DNA of 43,810 bases. Source: Deltaproteobacteria bacterium Ga0077539 (GTDB lineage Bacteria; Myxococcota_A; Polyangia; Polyangiales; Ga0077539). This document shows, one piece after another, positions 43,337 to 43,810 of the stretch (the first letter of the stretch is position 1; the number at the start of each line of letters is the position of its first letter). The notes under the pieces were generated by a model. It was given only the letters and a program-made list of their open reading frames with translations, did no database searches and was not told where the DNA came from. The stretch lies in contig LNEO01000039.1 in assembly GCA_001465015.1 (NCBI GenBank), positions 1 to 43,810 of the forward strand. Direction: 5' to 3'. The translations under genes and the position numbers were made by a program.

Positions 43337-43810
43337 TTATTCAACGCTCTTTCGCGCTCGCAACACGGCGATCCCGACGAGCAGCGCGGCGAGCGGGATG
43401 AACACGATGGCGTACCAGCGCACGAGCTTGACGGTCTCGGCCGAGACCATCAAGGCCGCCGCGTTCGCGGGCCTCGGCGGCACGTCCACGAGGTCTTGCC
43501 GCTCGATCAACCAGCCGATCGACGCCTGAAGCAGCGCGGAGTCTGCGAAGCGCGCGCGCGCGCTGGGCGTCATCGACTCGTTGGTGGCGAGATAGCTGAA
43601 GCCGAACACGACGACGCGTCCGTTCGCGGCTCGGCCGGGCCTCGCTCGCGCATCCGGGACGCGGGACGCGAGCGCGAGATCGACCGGCCCAGCGATGTCA
43701 CTCCCGTCGCGGCGCAGCGCGCCGTCGCGCACGGCGTCGAGCTCTCCGGTCTCGCCCCACGCGTTGGGGGTCGTCCGCAAGATCGACTCGGGAACCACTG
43801 CGGATCCTGC
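43337..43810 (-). CDS. GldG-family ABC transporter auxiliary protein, C-terminal part (cut by window end)
   Basis: About 157 residues; the frame is open through the window end, so the N-terminus is missing. The visible part has the conserved C-terminal GldG/ABC-transporter-auxiliary layout: a strand with GRVVVFGFSYLATNESMTPSARARFADSALLQASIGWLIERQD broken over several segments, then one membrane helix (WYAIVFIPLAALLVGIAVLRARKS). GldG pairs with GldA and GldF in an ABC transporter needed for gliding in Flavobacterium. The upstream gene, outside the window, is expected to be the ABC-2 permease and ATPase. The DUF4340 gene follows 34 bp later. Confidence 0.85.
   Translation of the reverse strand, partial: AGSAVVPESILRTTPNAWGETGELDAVRDGALRRDGSDIAGPVDLALASRVPDARARPGRAANGRVVVFGFSYLATNESMTPSARARFADSALLQASIGWLIERQDLVDVPPRPANAAALMVSAETVKLVRWYAIVFIPLAALLVGIAVLRARKSVE

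Noticed and set aside
41461..43401. 646-codon plus-strand frame antisense to DUF4340
   Set aside because: Composition is Arg-rich with no motif; the minus-strand gene has recognisable domains and good starts.

Overview
The window is about 44 kb of high-GC bacterial chromosome and reads like a myxobacterium (inference: order Polyangiales or a close relative). The evidence is the gene content: two eukaryote-like Ser/Thr kinases with C-terminal membrane anchors, a MopE-type metal-binding tail, PilZ and PATAN/DUF4388 signalling proteins, an FHA protein, many lipoproteins, a DUF1592/DUF1588/DUF1585 plus DUF1552 pair, and SWIM zinc-finger proteins. GTG and TTG starts are common. I see no rRNA, tRNA, CRISPR array, insertion sequence or prophage. 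This is dense core or accessory chromosome, not an island.

Layout. 1-4.1 kb (+): a truncated VWA/MopE protein, an EGF/RTX-type lipoprotein and a PQQ-sugar-dehydrogenase-like lipoprotein, all exported. 4.4-7.7 kb (+): a response regulator with a DUF4388 domain, a TonB-like protein and a phosphodiester glycosidase. 7.7-12.6 kb (-): a PilZ protein, a large GT39-like membrane glycosyltransferase and an M23 endopeptidase, i.e. envelope work. 12.6-17.1 kb: a membrane protein (+), two tandem paralogous lipoproteins (-), and a divergent FHA-TM-transglutaminase-like protein (+). 17.1-21.8 kb: an oligopeptidase A homologue (-), a SWIM protein plus an unknown protein (+), and a cytoplasmic papain-like protease fused to TerB (-). 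21.9-24.6 kb (-): an exported Val/Pro-repeat protein, then a compact operon of an unknown acidic protein, a His-Glu-repeat protein and a lysoplasmalogenase. 24.8-30.3 kb (+): the DUF1592/DUF1552 pair, recX and a Ser/Thr kinase. 30.3-32.0 kb (-): an alpha/beta-hydrolase lipoprotein overlapping an outer-membrane-type lipoprotein. 32.3-36.0 kb (+): a SWIM-SNF2 helicase. 36.1-39.0 kb (-): acyl-CoA ligase and hrcA. 39.2-39.8 kb (+): a lipoprotein. 39.9-43.8 kb (-): a GldG-type ABC-transporter subunit (cut by the window end), a DUF4340 protein and a Ser/Thr kinase in one overlapping operon.

The most unusual points are these. (1) The tandem lipoprotein paralogues share a duplicated upstream region, and the second copy has ACG where the first has its ATG. 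(2) A papain-like protease without a signal peptide is fused to TerB. (3) An 11-fold His-Glu/His-Asp tail is encoded in a gene overlapping a lysoplasmalogenase gene. (4) A Ser/Thr kinase is embedded in a gliding-type ABC-transporter operon with its own strong ribosome binding site inside the preceding gene. (5) There is an AT-rich palindrome in front of the response regulator, and a foldable G-run/C-run element in front of the SNF2 helicase. None of these has been tested against databases here.
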